Assembly (NCBI GenBank): GCA_023409435.1 | Contig: JAEYHP010000133.1 | Coordinates: 1-5,719 of the forward strand | Direction of reading: 5' to 3' | From: Bacillota bacterium | Lineage (GTDB): Bacteria > Bacillota > Clostridia > Christensenellales > CAG-138 | Length of the DNA stretch: 5,719 bases | Part shown: one piece after another, positions 5,049-5,719 of the stretch | How the letters are laid out: each line of letters starts with the position of its first letter | Position numbering within the stretch: position 1 is the first letter of the stretch | Made by a program: the position numbers and the translations under genes | Notes under the pieces: model-generated | What the model saw: the letters and a program-made list of their open reading frames with translations, nothing else | The model's database searches: none | What the model was told of the DNA's origin: nothing

Positions 5049-5719
5049 ATGCAGAGAGTCAGAGTCCGGGGACGGTTTTACGTGCTGCTCCTGTTTTTGG
5101 TTGCGCTTGTAGGGGTGCTCGTCTACTTTTTAGTAAACGGAGGCAGGGAAGGCGAGCTTACGATGGGCGCCATGCGCCTTTCGCGGACGGCAAAGACGGT
5201 CCTTGTACGCGATGAAGCAAGCATTACGGTGGAGCGTTACGACAAAATACTCTTCGACGTCGCAGAGGGCGCGCATGTAGCGACTGGGGACCAGATCGCC
5301 CAGGTGTTCAAATGGGGCTATCAGGAACAGACCATGCAGTCCCTTTTGGATGTGGAAAAGAACATTCTGGAGTATCAGCTTTCCTTGGTAAAGGGCATCG
5401 TCAATCCGGATCTGGACGCATTGAACCTCCAGATCCAGCAGAAGCAGAACGCCATACGCGCTGCGGTACGCGGCGAATCGGATGTCGATATGCTCACGCT
5501 GGAGCAGGAGTTAAAGGGGCTCTTGGACGCCCGCAAGGAGCTTTTAAAGGATATCCAGCCCGATGAAACGCTGACTGGCCTCTATGAGCAGGAGCAGCAG
5601 CAGCTTACCAACCTGAATACCTGGAAGCGGGATATCCTCAACAACGAGGGCGAGGGCGTGGTCAGCTTCTATTTTGACGGTTACGAGCAGGCGTTAAGCG
5701 CCAAGAAGCTCAACATGAT
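5049..5719 (+). CDS. HlyD-like membrane adaptor protein, N-terminal part (runs off window)
   Basis: The frame starts at ATG 5049 with AGGAGG five nt upstream and stays open for 223 codons to the window edge. A short basic N-terminus (MQRVRVRGR) precedes one membrane segment (about 10-29), predicting an anchored protein with an outside domain. Residues 50-87 resemble the first half of a lipoyl/biotinyl-like barrel, ending in AEGAHVATGDQIAQVF, the xxGxxVxxGxxLAxV pattern of HlyD-family adaptors. Residues 90-195 are Gln/Glu/Leu-rich and probably form a helical hairpin or coiled coil. GEGVVSFYFDGYE (201-213) looks like the return strand of the barrel. This layout fits the HlyD family efflux adaptor-like proteins of clostridia, whose true function is poorly defined. 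No transporter gene is visible in the window. It lies 42 nt after the dUTPase and is probably in the same operon. The C-terminus is missing, so the call is moderate. Confidence 0.65.
   Translation, partial: MQRVRVRGRFYVLLLFLVALVGVLVYFLVNGGREGELTMGAMRLSRTAKTVLVRDEASITVERYDKILFDVAEGAHVATGDQIAQVFKWGYQEQTMQSLLDVEKNILEYQLSLVKGIVNPDLDALNLQIQQKQNAIRAAVRGESDVDMLTLEQELKGLLDARKELLKDIQPDETLTGLYEQEQQQLTNLNTWKRDILNNEGEGVVSFYFDGYEQALSAKKLNM

Noticed and set aside
5312..5566. Open + strand frame of 84 codons
   Set aside because: It lies inside the HlyD-like gene in another frame, has no SD, and its composition is that of a shadow.

Overview
The window looks like a chromosomal housekeeping segment from a spore-former-related Firmicute, most likely class Clostridia, with moderately high GC (mid-50s percent by eye). 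The main reason is gene order. The tail of rpsO, then pnp, a YlxY-type polysaccharide-deacetylase-family protein, and an M16 peptidase of the MlpA/YmxG type is the arrangement known from Bacillus subtilis and many clostridia. Shine-Dalgarno sequences are strong (AAGGAGG type), as is usual in this phylum. All genes are on the + strand. No mobile elements, CRISPR arrays, tRNAs or rRNAs were seen.

Layout: (1) 2-136 is the last 44 codons of ribosomal protein S15, followed by a strong intrinsic terminator. (2) 187-377 is a non-coding leader holding two inverted repeats and an extended -10 promoter just before pnp. (3) 396-2489 is a complete polynucleotide phosphorylase with two RNase PH domains, KH and S1. 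The start is placed at 396 rather than 378 because the Shine-Dalgarno lies between these two ATGs. (4) 2520-2549 is a long GC-rich hairpin with a weak U-tract. (5) 2628-3347 is a membrane-anchored YlxY-like protein whose deacetylase motifs are all degenerate. (6) 3344-4606 is an M16 zinc peptidase overlapping ylxY by 4 nt. (7) 4638-5006 is an all-alpha dimeric-type dUTPase with a UUG start. (8) 5049 to the window edge is the N-terminal part of an HlyD-like membrane adaptor protein, cut by the window.

Working together: rpsO and pnp are translation and RNA-turnover genes that appear separated by a terminator and a second promoter. From ylxY onward the genes are tightly packed (4-nt overlap, then 31- and 42-nt gaps) with no visible terminator, so ylxY-mlpA-dUTPase-HlyD-like probably form one transcription unit. 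Its expected promoter lies at about 2569-2598.

The most interesting signal is at 2573-2620. The ylxY Shine-Dalgarno is fully complementary to a stretch just upstream, and a second nested stem brings the two together. The candidate promoter -10 sits in the loop. Messages reading through from pnp would therefore carry a sealed ribosome-binding site, while messages started at the local promoter would lack the blocking arm. This resembles the known arrangement at phage T4 gene e. The second notable point is that the YlxY-like protein has lost the catalytic Asp and all metal-binding His positions, so it is predicted to be a pseudoenzyme. These conclusions come from reading the sequence and from family knowledge. 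No folding, alignment or database search was run.
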